DNA of 58,711 nt, taken from the NCBI RefSeq assembly GCF_014697025.1, contig NZ_JACJRC010000033.1, positions 1 to 58,711 of the forward strand, given 5' to 3'. The translations under genes and the position numbers were made by a program. Positions 35,901-43,930 of the stretch are shown here, piece after piece; positions within the stretch are counted from its first letter, which is position 1, and every line of letters begins with the position of its first letter. The notes under the pieces were generated by a model. It was not told where the DNA came from. It saw nothing but the letters and a program-made list of their open reading frames with translations, and did not search any database. The DNA is from Alkalinema sp. FACHB-956. Lineage in GTDB: Bacteria; Cyanobacteriota; Cyanobacteriia; Leptolyngbyales; Leptolyngbyaceae.

Positions 35901-38561
35901 TGGGATGATGATCTCCTGTCAGAAACAGATTCAGCAGGTTTACTCGCCACAGAGGACATGGGTGATCTCGATAGCATGGACAGTCTAGGCAGCCTCGGCG
36001 ATCTAGAGGACATGGGTGATCTCGATAGCATGGGCGATCTGGATAGTTTGTTAGGTTCAGAGTTTGGTTCAGAGACAGACCTTGCCATGGAGATACCTGA
36101 ATCCACGGAAGGTGATGGCCTCGATGACTTTGGCTTATTGATGAATGCTGGGATAGCCGCTGGTGCGGCGGGCTTGGGTGCGGCGGCCTTGCACCAAACG
36201 TCTGAATCTGAAAGTCCGGACTTGGCAATGTCGGGGCTGGATGACCTAGACAGTTTTCTAGATCTGGATAATCTGGCAACCAATGACTCCGAATTTCTAC
36301 TGGAACCCATGGAGGGTTCGGAGGAGGCAGGTGCATTTGCCGATCTAGAGGCACTGTTAGGTTCCACTCCCTTAATTGAATCAACCGCTCTGCCAGGGGA
36401 AGCAGCCAACAATCAATTTTCTGATTTAGAAGCGCTGCTCTCGGGCAGTCCTGAGATGGGCGATAATTTGCGGCTGGCAGCGGATCCGGAATTTGATGAT
36501 CTCGAACGCCTCCTGGAAGATGGTGATAAGTCGCTCCCAAACACTGGGTCGGGGTCGAAAGGGATGACTGCGCCCCCAGCGCGTAGAACGGTGCGATCGA
36601 GCAAAGGGTTTAGCGAACAGACCATGCGGGTGCCCGTTAAGCATCTGGATAACCTCAGCAACCTGGTGGGGGAACTGGTGGTTAACCGGAACAGCCTGGA
36701 ACAGGATCAGGAACGGCTGCGCCAATCCCTGGACAACTTGCTGTACCAAGTTCAGCAACTCAGTGATGTGGGGCAACGGATGCAGGATCTGTATGAGCGA
36801 TCGCTGCTGGAAAGTTCATTGCTAGCCAGTCGGCAAAGCCGGATGGCGGGCAGTCTTTCCCTGCAACATGCCGCAGCCTCCCCTGAAGCCCAACGGGAAA
36901 ACCCAGTGGAGTATGATCCCTTGGAAATGGATCGCTTCACGGGATTCCATTCCCTGTCCCAAGAAATGATTGAATTGATTGTTCGAGTACGGGAGTCGGC
37001 ATCTGACATCGAGTTCATTGTGGATGAAACCGACCAAGTGACTCGCATGTTCCGGCAGGTCACAACCCAGTTACAGGAGGGACTGACCCGTTCTCGAATG
37101 GTGCCTTTTGCCCAAACCGCCGATCGACTCCCCAGAGCGGTACGGGACATTGCCGTCAAATGCGGTAAGCAGGCGGAACTCGTGATTGAAGGTCGCGAAA
37201 CCCTGATTGACAAGATGATTCTGGAGCATCTCTATGATCCGATGACTCACTTAGTCAATAACGCCATTACCCACGGCATCGAAACCGTGGAGGAGCGCCG
37301 CCGTTCTGGCAAACCGGAAACTGGGCGCATCTTGATCCGGGCCTTCCACCAAGGGAACCAAACCGTCATTTCGGTGGCCGATGATGGCGCAGGTATTGAT
37401 GTCGATCGGGTACGCCAAAAGGCGATCGAGAAGGGTTTGATCACCAGCGCTGAAGCGCAAACCATGAGTCGGCTAGATATCTACGATCTCCTGTTCCATC
37501 CCGGCTTTAGTACCCGCGATAAAGCCGATGACTTTGCCGGTCGGGGTGTGGGCATGGATGTGGTTCGTACCAGTTTGAGTGAAATTCGAGGTGCGATCAA
37601 CACGGATTCTGGTTTTGGCAAAGGAACCACCTTTACCATTCGTCTACCGCTGACCCTCAGTATTTCCAAGGCACTCTGCTGCATTAGCGATCGGGCTAGA
37701 ATTGCCTTCCCCATGGACGGGGTAGAGGATATGTTGGATTTACCCAAGGATCGGATCCAAACGAATAGTGAAGGTCAGGCTTGTATCTCCTGGCGGGATA
37801 CCTTGCTGCCTCTGCGTCCCCTGACGGAACTCTTGGCGCACAACCGTCATCTCAGCCGAGGTAACGTCTACGGCGGCAACCAAGAAGATGACATGGTGTC
37901 TGTGGTTGTGCTGCGCAGTGCAGGCAATTACCTGGCGCTCCAGGTGGATCAAGTGTTAGGGGAACAGGAAATCGTAATCAAACAACTGGAAGGCCCCGTG
38001 CCTAAGCCGGTTGGGGTGGCTGGGGCGACGGTTCTGGGGGATGGTCGAATTATGCCGATCGCCGATGTCCTAGAGCTGATTGATCTCTCCATGGGTCGCA
38101 TCCGACGGGATAGCGGCAGCATGTGGGATCAAAGCGGCCAATCGTCTGCCGAACCCGCAGCGGCCAAGACGGAGCCGATGGTGCTGATCGTGGACGATTC
38201 CATCACCGTTCGCGAGTTGTTGTCCATGACGTTCAACAAAGTGGGCTACCGGGTGGAGCAGGCCCGCGATGGGCAGGAAGCTTGGGAAAAACTGCGATCG
38301 GGGCTGCCCTGCGACATTGTTTTCTGCGACATCGAGATGCCCCGCATGGACGGTTTAGAATTACTCTCGCGCATCCAGAAGGATCCTGCTTTGAAGCACC
38401 TCCCGATCGCGATGCTCACCTCTCGCGGAGCCGATCGGCACCGTCAAATGGCCTCTTCCCTGGGAGCCAGCGGTTACTTTACCAAGCCCTACTTGGAAGA
38501 AGCGCTGTTGGACGCAGCCCAACGGATGCTGAAGGGAGAAGTGTTGATGAGCAAAGAATAG
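32976..38561 (+). CDS. pilL: Hybrid CheA-type histidine kinase with giant acidic linker (PilL/HmpE-like)
   Basis: 1861 residues. The N-terminal Hpt domain has phospho-acceptor His49 in FRAAHSVKGGAAML. Residues about 265-1200 are a huge linker dominated by Asp, Leu, Glu, Gly and Ser. It holds seven exact DLFG motifs and several DLEALL units. The CheA core follows: dimerisation HLDNLSNLVGELVVNR, ATPase N-box HLVNNAITHGIE and G-boxes VADDGAGIDVD and GRGVGMDVV, then a CheW-like domain to about 1710. A C-terminal receiver (VLIVDDSITVRE) has phospho-acceptor Asp1785 in FCDIEMPRMDG and Lys in YFTKPY. It phosphorylates the PilG/PilH regulators. In Synechocystis the equivalent functions are split. Last gene of the operon, with a terminator at 38644. 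Confidence 0.92.
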   Translation: MQPEQQQRIMGYFIEEAKDHLNTIEQGLLNLQSTIEDPEMANEVFRAAHSVKGGAAMLNLGGIQKISHRLEDYFKILKETPGIPVDQKLESLLLQVFDALQGLLEQLQGPFGLPEEASSQAMAAAEPVFGEIEKHLATLATSANIRPATAKPDVTMVRIFQDHVPSQLREMLEFFKQADSRSDGRRQLQELCDSLKALGEPFNLTGWCNLTETARRAIACPENSCRILAPLIIKELKQAQELVIQGKDATLQPSDQLASLAPIAVDLTSGVVADDFSDTSFDDLFGQATEEDLFATGGLADSDEANDLSFMEDNSLELGLEALDLEGLELESADTSLMELDEFDLNDTLPTNELSSSGQTVAVEDELGLDDNGPEMGMAELNSLADLFEGEVPDLGSTWQEEEVLLEAGTLNLGESPSATPADDRLDDFLLEGVTGPADAQDADDLADLFGGDLLDELSQSSDVTGAADGAIGDDFSLTENLNGSLGSDLDGLDLNDLGLDLLEAEAPSNPSYGALSQDDLGLDDGLGLDSESHASLDNLGELFMGLDENELDIAASASEDLAEPEDLFGMGLEDNLDQDLGDLGDLEDLGILTDAQSDSLALASTPGLDPDLDAVNDLFNTAGLDEETTLEEATFLGADISSDLDLDFGDFGDFGEEADGLVLDLTPENGSAFPPDDLLGDTLQQESDVLHLNDTEVSPDLDLFGSLEGLDDLPSSVMSDDPTFLDLPEEDNETAFLGLETGDSSITDLQADDDLSFDLESDLDAADLTNGTALDLFGDADGASSFEEFSFETELAFERELGEEGTSGSSMGLLPDNPLGGLIDQESLAAPETDSFNDLFGDNDLFGDSSIASAEAADAMDIEADLLDFNSLDSFEMDELSPDLSIDGAQGERLGDLVLDEPEPLDEASADLDAMFSETGLDFGETSFLDHLDTGLDDELANLEAASDFASDVDIAADTHHLEDLDLSLDEPSPWDDDLLSETDSAGLLATEDMGDLDSMDSLGSLGDLEDMGDLDSMGDLDSLLGSEFGSETDLAMEIPESTEGDGLDDFGLLMNAGIAAGAAGLGAAALHQTSESESPDLAMSGLDDLDSFLDLDNLATNDSEFLLEPMEGSEEAGAFADLEALLGSTPLIESTALPGEAANNQFSDLEALLSGSPEMGDNLRLAADPEFDDLERLLEDGDKSLPNTGSGSKGMTAPPARRTVRSSKGFSEQTMRVPVKHLDNLSNLVGELVVNRNSLEQDQERLRQSLDNLLYQVQQLSDVGQRMQDLYERSLLESSLLASRQSRMAGSLSLQHAAASPEAQRENPVEYDPLEMDRFTGFHSLSQEMIELIVRVRESASDIEFIVDETDQVTRMFRQVTTQLQEGLTRSRMVPFAQTADRLPRAVRDIAVKCGKQAELVIEGRETLIDKMILEHLYDPMTHLVNNAITHGIETVEERRRSGKPETGRILIRAFHQGNQTVISVADDGAGIDVDRVRQKAIEKGLITSAEAQTMSRLDIYDLLFHPGFSTRDKADDFAGRGVGMDVVRTSLSEIRGAINTDSGFGKGTTFTIRLPLTLSISKALCCISDRARIAFPMDGVEDMLDLPKDRIQTNSEGQACISWRDTLLPLRPLTELLAHNRHLSRGNVYGGNQEDDMVSVVVLRSAGNYLALQVDQVLGEQEIVIKQLEGPVPKPVGVAGATVLGDGRIMPIADVLELIDLSMGRIRRDSGSMWDQSGQSSAEPAAAKTEPMVLIVDDSITVRELLSMTFNKVGYRVEQARDGQEAWEKLRSGLPCDIVFCDIEMPRMDGLELLSRIQKDPALKHLPIAMLTSRGADRHRQMASSLGASGYFTKPYLEEALLDAAQRMLKGEVLMSKE

Positions 38562-38609
38562 CCCTTGGTTCAAGGCTAAAGACCACGCTACTGGCTGAGT
38601 CCCAAGTCA

Positions 38610-38640
38610 TTCCCATAAACATCATTTCCATAAACATCTT
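38610..38640 (+). repeat. 15-bp near-tandem duplication after pilL
   Basis: TTCCCATAAACATCA (38610-38624) is followed directly by TTTCCATAAACATCTT (38625-38640). No gene is present. Confidence 0.7.
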
Positions 38641-38643
38641 CAG

Positions 38644-38693
38644 AGCCCCCGATCGTAGCCTTGGTTAAACATCCGCGATCGGGGGCTATTTTT
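38644..38693 (+). terminator. Rho-independent terminator of the pil operon
   Basis: AGCCCCCGATCG (38644-38655) and CGATCGGGGGCT (38676-38687) form a perfect 12-bp stem with a 20-nt loop, followed by ATTTTT. It lies 83 bp after the pilL stop. Confidence 0.9.
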
Positions 38694-39093
38694 CCGACCT
38701 TACTTACTTGACAATAATTCTTAGTAAGCTTATGCTTAGATCTTGATAATAGTTACTAATAAGCTTGGATTGACTGTCCTAGTTCCCAATCTCATTTGTA
38801 CATTGCACAGTGATTGTCAGGTTCCTGGGGTACCTATGCCAATCTACCGGTGCAATATCTAATTGATATAGATTGCAGGAATCGCTCATGAAAAATGTCT
38901 GAATGATTGAGTTGAACAGGCTTTTAGAAACTATTGGTGAGTTTTTTTGACGTTTCATATTGGTCTAAGTCATGTTGTATTAACCTGTCTTAAATCTGGA
39001 ATGTCAGTTTTGAGATTCTAATGAGAATTGCATCTTTTTTGGATTTCAGTTTGCTTTATTGATTGCGATAGTCGATCGGGATAGATAGGATTT
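38694..39093 (+). promoter_or_regulatory. futA upstream region with AT-rich Fur-box-like stretch
   Basis: No gene is present. Around 38708-38765 several overlapping GATAAT/ATTATC-like hexamers occur (ACAATAATTCTTAG, TTGATAATAGTTACTAAT), with TAGTAAGCTTATG and TACTAATAAGCTT as near inverse partners. This is the composition expected for a Fur site and would suit an iron transporter gene, but no full 19-bp box is present. The remainder is AT-rich with no other signal. Confidence 0.3.
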
Positions 39094-40167
39094 ATGAGCA
39101 TTACGAGACGCACATTTTTAGCCACAGGGGCTGCTTTTTCTGCGGTTGCCTTCGAGCAAATTCTGCGGAATCAAGCCGGAGAGGCCAAGACCGATCAAGT
39201 CGTCAATCTCTACTCTGCACGGCATTACGACACCGATCGATCGATCTACGAGAGCTTTACGCAAAAGACTGGCATTAAGGTCAATTTGATTGAGGCAGAC
39301 GCGGACAAATTGATCAGTCGCATTCAAAGCGAAGGCGACAAAAGTCCTGCCGATGTGATCATTACCGTGGATGCGGGCCGATTGGTACGGGCGCAGGAAG
39401 CTGGCATTTTGCTACCTGTGAAGTCGAAAACCCTGGAAACTGCAATTCCGAAGGAACTGCGGGACGATGCAGGCCACTGGTTCGGCATGGCAAAACGGGC
39501 CAGGGTTTTGGTCTATAACCGTGAGAAAGTAAGTGGCGATGAATTGAAGGCAATTAGCTACGAAAGCTTGGCTGATTCCCGATGGAAAGGCCGAGTTGTA
39601 ACCCGTTCCTCCGGCCATGTGTACAACCAATCCTTGATTGGTTCGATCATTGCCGCCTACGATGAGAAAAAAGCCGAGGAATGGGCCAAGGGGATTGTGA
39701 CTAACCTGGCCCGTCAACCGGAAGGGAATGATACTGCCCAAATCAAGGCAGTTGCCGCAGGCCAAGGGCATATTACCTTTGTCAATCAGTATTACGTGGC
39801 TCGATTGTTTAAGTCCAAAAAGCCCGAAGAACAGGAAATTGCGAGCAAGATTCGCATCGCCTTCCCCAATCAACAAGGGGCTGGGGTGTTGAGTCGCGGA
39901 ACCCACATCAACATCAGTGGTGCAGCCGTAGTCAAGTCCTCTAAGAACCAAGAAGCAGCCATTAAATTCTTGGAGCATCTAGCCAGTCGCGAAGCTCAGG
40001 AGATTTTTGCGAAGAGCAACAACGAGTATCCTGTTCTGCGAGGTGTAGACATGGATGCCGTACTGAAGGACTTTGGTCGCTTTAAGGAAGATAAGCTCAA
40101 CGCTCAAATTTACGGTAAGAACAATGGCAAAGCGTTAGAGATTGCAAACCGAGTTGGTTGGAAATAA
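39094..40167 (+). CDS. futA: Ferric iron ABC transporter substrate-binding protein (FutA/IdiA)
   Basis: 357 residues. The N-terminus has a twin-arginine signal (ITRRTFLATGAAFSAVAFE), as expected for FutA proteins. Mature-domain motifs are VVNLYSARHYDTDRSIYESF, IEADADKLISRIQSEG, SPADVIITVDAGRL and VNQYYVARLF. The last carries the paired tyrosines that, with an N-terminal Tyr, bind Fe(III) in this family. It delivers ferric iron to FutB or, as an intracellular form, protects photosystem II. futB lies convergent and futC beyond, so all three parts of the transporter are present. Confidence 0.94.
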   Translation: MSITRRTFLATGAAFSAVAFEQILRNQAGEAKTDQVVNLYSARHYDTDRSIYESFTQKTGIKVNLIEADADKLISRIQSEGDKSPADVIITVDAGRLVRAQEAGILLPVKSKTLETAIPKELRDDAGHWFGMAKRARVLVYNREKVSGDELKAISYESLADSRWKGRVVTRSSGHVYNQSLIGSIIAAYDEKKAEEWAKGIVTNLARQPEGNDTAQIKAVAAGQGHITFVNQYYVARLFKSKKPEEQEIASKIRIAFPNQQGAGVLSRGTHINISGAAVVKSSKNQEAAIKFLEHLASREAQEIFAKSNNEYPVLRGVDMDAVLKDFGRFKEDKLNAQIYGKNNGKALEIANRVGWK

Positions 40168-40278
40168 GGCGGTCCCAGGGTACCCAGGAGTCGATCGGCG
40201 TGAAAAAATCAAGGACTTAACCTTGACGCTGCAACCCAATCCCGGCAATCGAAGGGAGTTGAGATCGGTTCAATCATC

Positions 40279-40316
40279 AATGCACACGCTATATCACCTA
40301 ATGGCGTGTGCATTTT
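40279..40316. terminator. Bidirectional terminator between futA and futB
   Basis: AATGCACACGC (40279-40289) and GCGTGTGCATT (40304-40314) form a perfect 11-bp stem. Four T end the plus-strand side, and AATGATTG on the other side gives a weaker minus-strand tail. It separates two convergent genes. Confidence 0.8.
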
Positions 40317-40335
40317 CTTATCCATTTCCTTCGAT

Positions 40336-42048
40336 TTACTGGACTTGGCGCGATCGCGTCATTTGCCAGCTGAGTAAAATCACTGGAACTAAACCGACCA
40401 CCACAATCGCCAAAGCAGAACCTGCCGCTTCTGCCAATCGTTCATCAGCGGCGAGGTTATAAACCCGAACGGCCAAGGTGTCGAAATTAAATGGCCGAAC
40501 GATTAGGGTTGCAGGGAGTTCTTTCATCACATCAACAAATACTAGTAGGATCGCGGTTAGCAATCCGCTACGCAAGAGCGGAATATGAACTCGCCAAAGC
40601 GTTCCTAGCCATCCTTCCCCAAGACTACGGGCTGCTTCATCCAAGCTGGGCTTGATATTGGTTAAACTGGCTTCGACAGAATTCATGGCCACCGCCAGAA
40701 ACCGCACAATGTAGGCAAAAATTAAGGCCGTCACCGTCCCGCTAACCAATAAACCTGTGGTGATACTCCAGTGAGTTTCCAACCACGCCCCGATCGCTTG
40801 GTCAACTTTGCCCAAGGGCATGAGGATGCCGATTACCACGATCGCGCTAGGGACAGCATAGCCCAGTGATGCCACTTGCGTTGAAACTTGTGTGATCCAG
40901 GTGGAATGTAGTCGTTTACCATAGTTCATCACCACAGCAATCGTCATCGCAATCCCTGCGGTCATCAACGACAACCCAAAACTATGCTGGGCATAATCTA
41001 TAAATTGGCTATCAAAGGCAATCTCGCGATTGATCCAGGTCAGGTGGGCAAGCAAGCCTGCCGGGACCAGGAAACCTAAGGTGAGCGGAACTCCACAGGC
41101 GATCCAAGCGAGGAGCGATCGGCCCCAGCCGAGGGAATAGCGCGATAGATCTTGGATACGATTGGCAGTCTGATAATATTTCGCCTGTCCCCGTGACAGA
41201 CGTTCTAACACAATCAAAACCAGAATAAATCCTAAAAGACAGAGCGCCAGTTGCAACGCAGCCCCCTGCTCCCCCATATCAAACCAGGTACGATAAATCC
41301 CCGTTGTAAAGGTTTGTACTGAGAAAAATTCAACGGTGCCGAAATCATTCAGCGTTTCCATTAAGGCTAACGATAACCCCGCAATAATGGCAGGACGGGC
41401 CAGGGGAATCGCCACCCGAAAAAAGCTCTGCCAGGGATTACAACCCAGACTACGACTAGCTTCCAAAGTCACTACCGATTGGGTTAGAAAGGCCGATCGA
41501 GCGATTAAGTAAACGTAGGGATATAACACTAAGGTCAACATCAAGATTGCCCCAGGCAGTGATCGGACATTGGGAAACCAATAGTCCGCCGCTGATTCCC
41601 AGCCAAACAGTTGCCGCAGCTGCGTTTGGATTGGGCCGTAGTAGTCCAGCAATTCTGTGTAGGTATAGGCCAGGATGTAACTCGGCGCAGCTAGGGGGAG
41701 TAGCAACGCCCATTCGAACAATCGTCTGCCGGGGAAACGGCACAGGGTGACCAGCCATGCCGTGCCTGTCCCGATCGCCGTGACACCCACGCCCACGCCC
41801 ACCATCAACCAGAGGGAATTCATCACATAGGTGGGCAAAACGGTAGTCGCCAGATTCTGCCAGACTTCCCCAGAATCAACCCAAAGGCCACCCAGGATTG
41901 CCCAGATGGGAGAAGAGAGCACGATCGCCAGACCGACGATCGTGACAATCCATAGCCAATTACCGATACTTTGTCCCCAGAGTGCAATCGAGTTTACTGG
42001 AGTCGATCGCGGTTGCATTCCACGCTGCATGATTCTTAAGTTGCTCAC
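40336..42048 (-). CDS. futB: Ferric iron ABC transporter permease FutB
   Basis: 570 residues with about twelve membrane helices, made of two fused permease halves. Each half has an EAA loop: EASRSLGCNPWQSFFRVAIPLARP near residue 200 and EAARSLGEGWLGTLWRVHIPLL near residue 470. This two-in-one arrangement is typical of FutB/SfuB/FbpB. It forms the inner-membrane channel for Fe(III) delivered by FutA. It is convergent with futA and divergent from futC; a shared 100-bp control region lies at 42049-42150. The exact start (Met1 or Met7) is uncertain. Confidence 0.93.
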   Translation of the reverse strand: MSNLRIMQRGMQPRSTPVNSIALWGQSIGNWLWIVTIVGLAIVLSSPIWAILGGLWVDSGEVWQNLATTVLPTYVMNSLWLMVGVGVGVTAIGTGTAWLVTLCRFPGRRLFEWALLLPLAAPSYILAYTYTELLDYYGPIQTQLRQLFGWESAADYWFPNVRSLPGAILMLTLVLYPYVYLIARSAFLTQSVVTLEASRSLGCNPWQSFFRVAIPLARPAIIAGLSLALMETLNDFGTVEFFSVQTFTTGIYRTWFDMGEQGAALQLALCLLGFILVLIVLERLSRGQAKYYQTANRIQDLSRYSLGWGRSLLAWIACGVPLTLGFLVPAGLLAHLTWINREIAFDSQFIDYAQHSFGLSLMTAGIAMTIAVVMNYGKRLHSTWITQVSTQVASLGYAVPSAIVVIGILMPLGKVDQAIGAWLETHWSITTGLLVSGTVTALIFAYIVRFLAVAMNSVEASLTNIKPSLDEAARSLGEGWLGTLWRVHIPLLRSGLLTAILLVFVDVMKELPATLIVRPFNFDTLAVRVYNLAADERLAEAAGSALAIVVVGLVPVILLSWQMTRSRQVQ

Positions 42049-42150
42049 TAATCGCCCTATCAGAAAATTATTTCAGAGTTTCTCGATTCTGCACCGTAGA
42101 ATTATTGATGACTACTTGCAATAAATAAAATTTTCCTTGCTCGAAAATCT
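42049..42150. promoter_or_regulatory. Divergent futB/futC promoter region
   Basis: A 102-bp AT-rich gap carries GAATTATTGATGACT and GCAATAAATAAAATT, which are loosely Fur-like. Both genes must be transcribed from here. No clear -35/-10 pair could be chosen. Confidence 0.3.
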
Positions 42151-43263
42151 ATGGCTGCTAATCTTTCCTCTGCAAATGCACCGATGAATTCTCTGACTCA
42201 GGTGGGGGATGGCAATATAATTTTGCAGTTAGAGGCAGTGACCAAACAGTTTGCCCAGGCAGCATTCGCAGCAGTTCAGGAAATTTCGATCGACCTCCAG
42301 GAAGGAGACCTCTTGGGGCTGTTGGGGCCATCGGGGTGTGGCAAGACGACATTGCTGCGGATGATTGCAGGATTTGAGCAACCCAGTGCAGGCCAGATCA
42401 TGCTGGCAGGGCAGGTAGTGGCCACCCCCGATCGATCAATCCCCCCGGAAAAACGTGATGTTGGCATGGTGTTTCAGGACTATGCACTGTTTCCCCATTT
42501 GACAGCGGGGGAAAACATTCGATTTGGCTTGACGAAGTTAGGCTTAACTCGGGCTGAGCAAACCGATCGGGTCCGGGATGCGATCGGGCTGGTGGGACTG
42601 GAGGGCTTGGAAAAGCGTTATCCCCATCAACTTTCCGGGGGACAGCAGCAACGGGTGGCCTTGGCCCGTGCTCTTGCACCCCGTCCTCAATTGATTTTGC
42701 TGGATGAACCGTTGAGTAATTTGGATGCCCAAGTGCGGCTGCGACTGCGCCAGGAAATTCGATCGATTCTCAAGCAGGCGGGCATTTCAGCGGTGTTTGT
42801 CACCCACGATCAGGAAGAGGCACTTTCAATCTGCGATCGGGTGGCTGTTCTATCAAAGGGTTGCTTGGAGCAGTTAGGAACACCGGAGGAAATTTATCAG
42901 TACCCAGCAACGCGGTTTGTGGCGGAATTTGTGACCCAAGCGAACTTTGTTCAAGCGGTTCAGCAGGAAGGCCAGTGGGTGACGGATTTCGGTGAGTTTC
43001 CGATCGTGCCCCCTGGGAAAACCAACTCCCATCCTTCTACTGCTCAGGCAACCCTCATGATTCGGCAGGAAGATGTACAACTCTCACCCGATCGGGATGG
43101 GAATTTTAAGATTTGCGATCGGGAGTTTTTAGGACGGGAGTACCGTTATCGACTTGTGAATGCAGCGGGATTGGAACTTTATGCTCGATCCAGCGATCGG
43201 ATTGCACCGGAAGATTGCGTGACTGTGAAGGTTCGGGACAATCGCTTTCAGATCTTTCCTTGA
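42151..43263 (+). CDS. futC: Ferric iron ABC transporter ATPase FutC
   Basis: 370 residues. Walker A GPSGCGKTTLLRMIAGF near residue 60, Q-loop VFQDYALFPHLTAGENI, signature [16 protein letters not shown], Walker B LILLDEPLSNLDAQ and switch His in VTHDQEEAL are complete. The C-terminal part (from residue 250) is a TOBE-type domain (RQEDVQLSP). It energises FutB. The 25-residue variable leader before LQLEAVTKQF is typical of cyanobacterial FutC. Start ATG at 42151 is preceded by GCTCGAAAATCT, a weak ribosome site. Confidence 0.93.
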   Translation: MAANLSSANAPMNSLTQVGDGNIILQLEAVTKQFAQAAFAAVQEISIDLQEGDLLGLLGPSGCGKTTLLRMIAGFEQPSAGQIMLAGQVVATPDRSIPPEKRDVGMVFQDYALFPHLTAGENIRFGLTKLGLTRAEQTDRVRDAIGLVGLEGLEKRYPHQLSGGQQQRVALARALAPRPQLILLDEPLSNLDAQVRLRLRQEIRSILKQAGISAVFVTHDQEEALSICDRVAVLSKGCLEQLGTPEEIYQYPATRFVAEFVTQANFVQAVQQEGQWVTDFGEFPIVPPGKTNSHPSTAQATLMIRQEDVQLSPDRDGNFKICDREFLGREYRYRLVNAAGLELYARSSDRIAPEDCVTVKVRDNRFQIFP

Positions 43264-43930
43264 TTATTACGTCGGCAATGAAATATGACGACAGGCTGGG
43301 GAAGGGCGGATTTTAAGCCCGAACGAGGAATCCAAAATTCAAAGATGGAGCCATGCGCCCAGCAGGAGGGTGCCCAAACTGAGTATAGTCCGGACACAGG
43401 ACTTAGTAAGTTGCAGCGAGAGAATTCATAGTTCAGGAAGCTAGGCAGGCAAATCACATCCAAGACTTGCTCACAAGTCCGTCCTTAGGCAAAGAGTCCT
43501 TTGTTTACCCCACACCGGTTAGAGGAGGTTTACACGAGGCGAAGAAGTTATTCCATTATTAATTTACCTAACGCTAGAGCAACATAAAAACAAATAGAAT
43601 TAACAACACGATCAGAAATCATCAATTAGCAATGTGGCAACAAAAAGGCAAGCTCTAAGGATCTTTCCTTTTCGTGCCCAAAAGGAAGGGGTTACTTCAC
43701 AGACGACTGGGGTCGATCGTAGACCTGTGTTATTCAGCCAGTATCGTCCAGCTTTATTGTTCAACCGGTATCGTCCAGCCTGTCGCCTTGTTACGCCGAT
43801 AGTATTCAGCCTGAATTGTTACACCAATCTTATTAAACCTGTATTGTATCGAACAACATGATTCCCACTTCTCGAGTCTGATGAGGATGGCTATCTAGGT
43901 CACCTGCAATCGCTACAAAGATCCACCGCT
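43264..43930 (+). other. 667-bp spacer upstream of glgP with a degenerate 28-bp tandem repeat
   Basis: No gene is supported. From 43730 to 43848 about four units of 27-31 bp follow each other, each ending in (T/A)TTG or CTTG and containing a YAGCC/CAGC patch: TTCAGCCAGTATCGTCCAGC, TTCAACCGGTATCGTCCAGC, TTACGCCGATAGTATTCAGC and TTACACCAATCTTATTAAAC. Copies diverge from left to right. CGAGGAATCCAAAATT at 43324-43339 also occurs at 11379-11394. Confidence 0.6.

Noticed and set aside
43340-43560. Possible structured RNA (RNase P or similar) in the glgP upstream spacer
   Set aside because: A few GTCC/GGAC patches are present but no conserved core of RNase P, tmRNA or 6S RNA could be matched.
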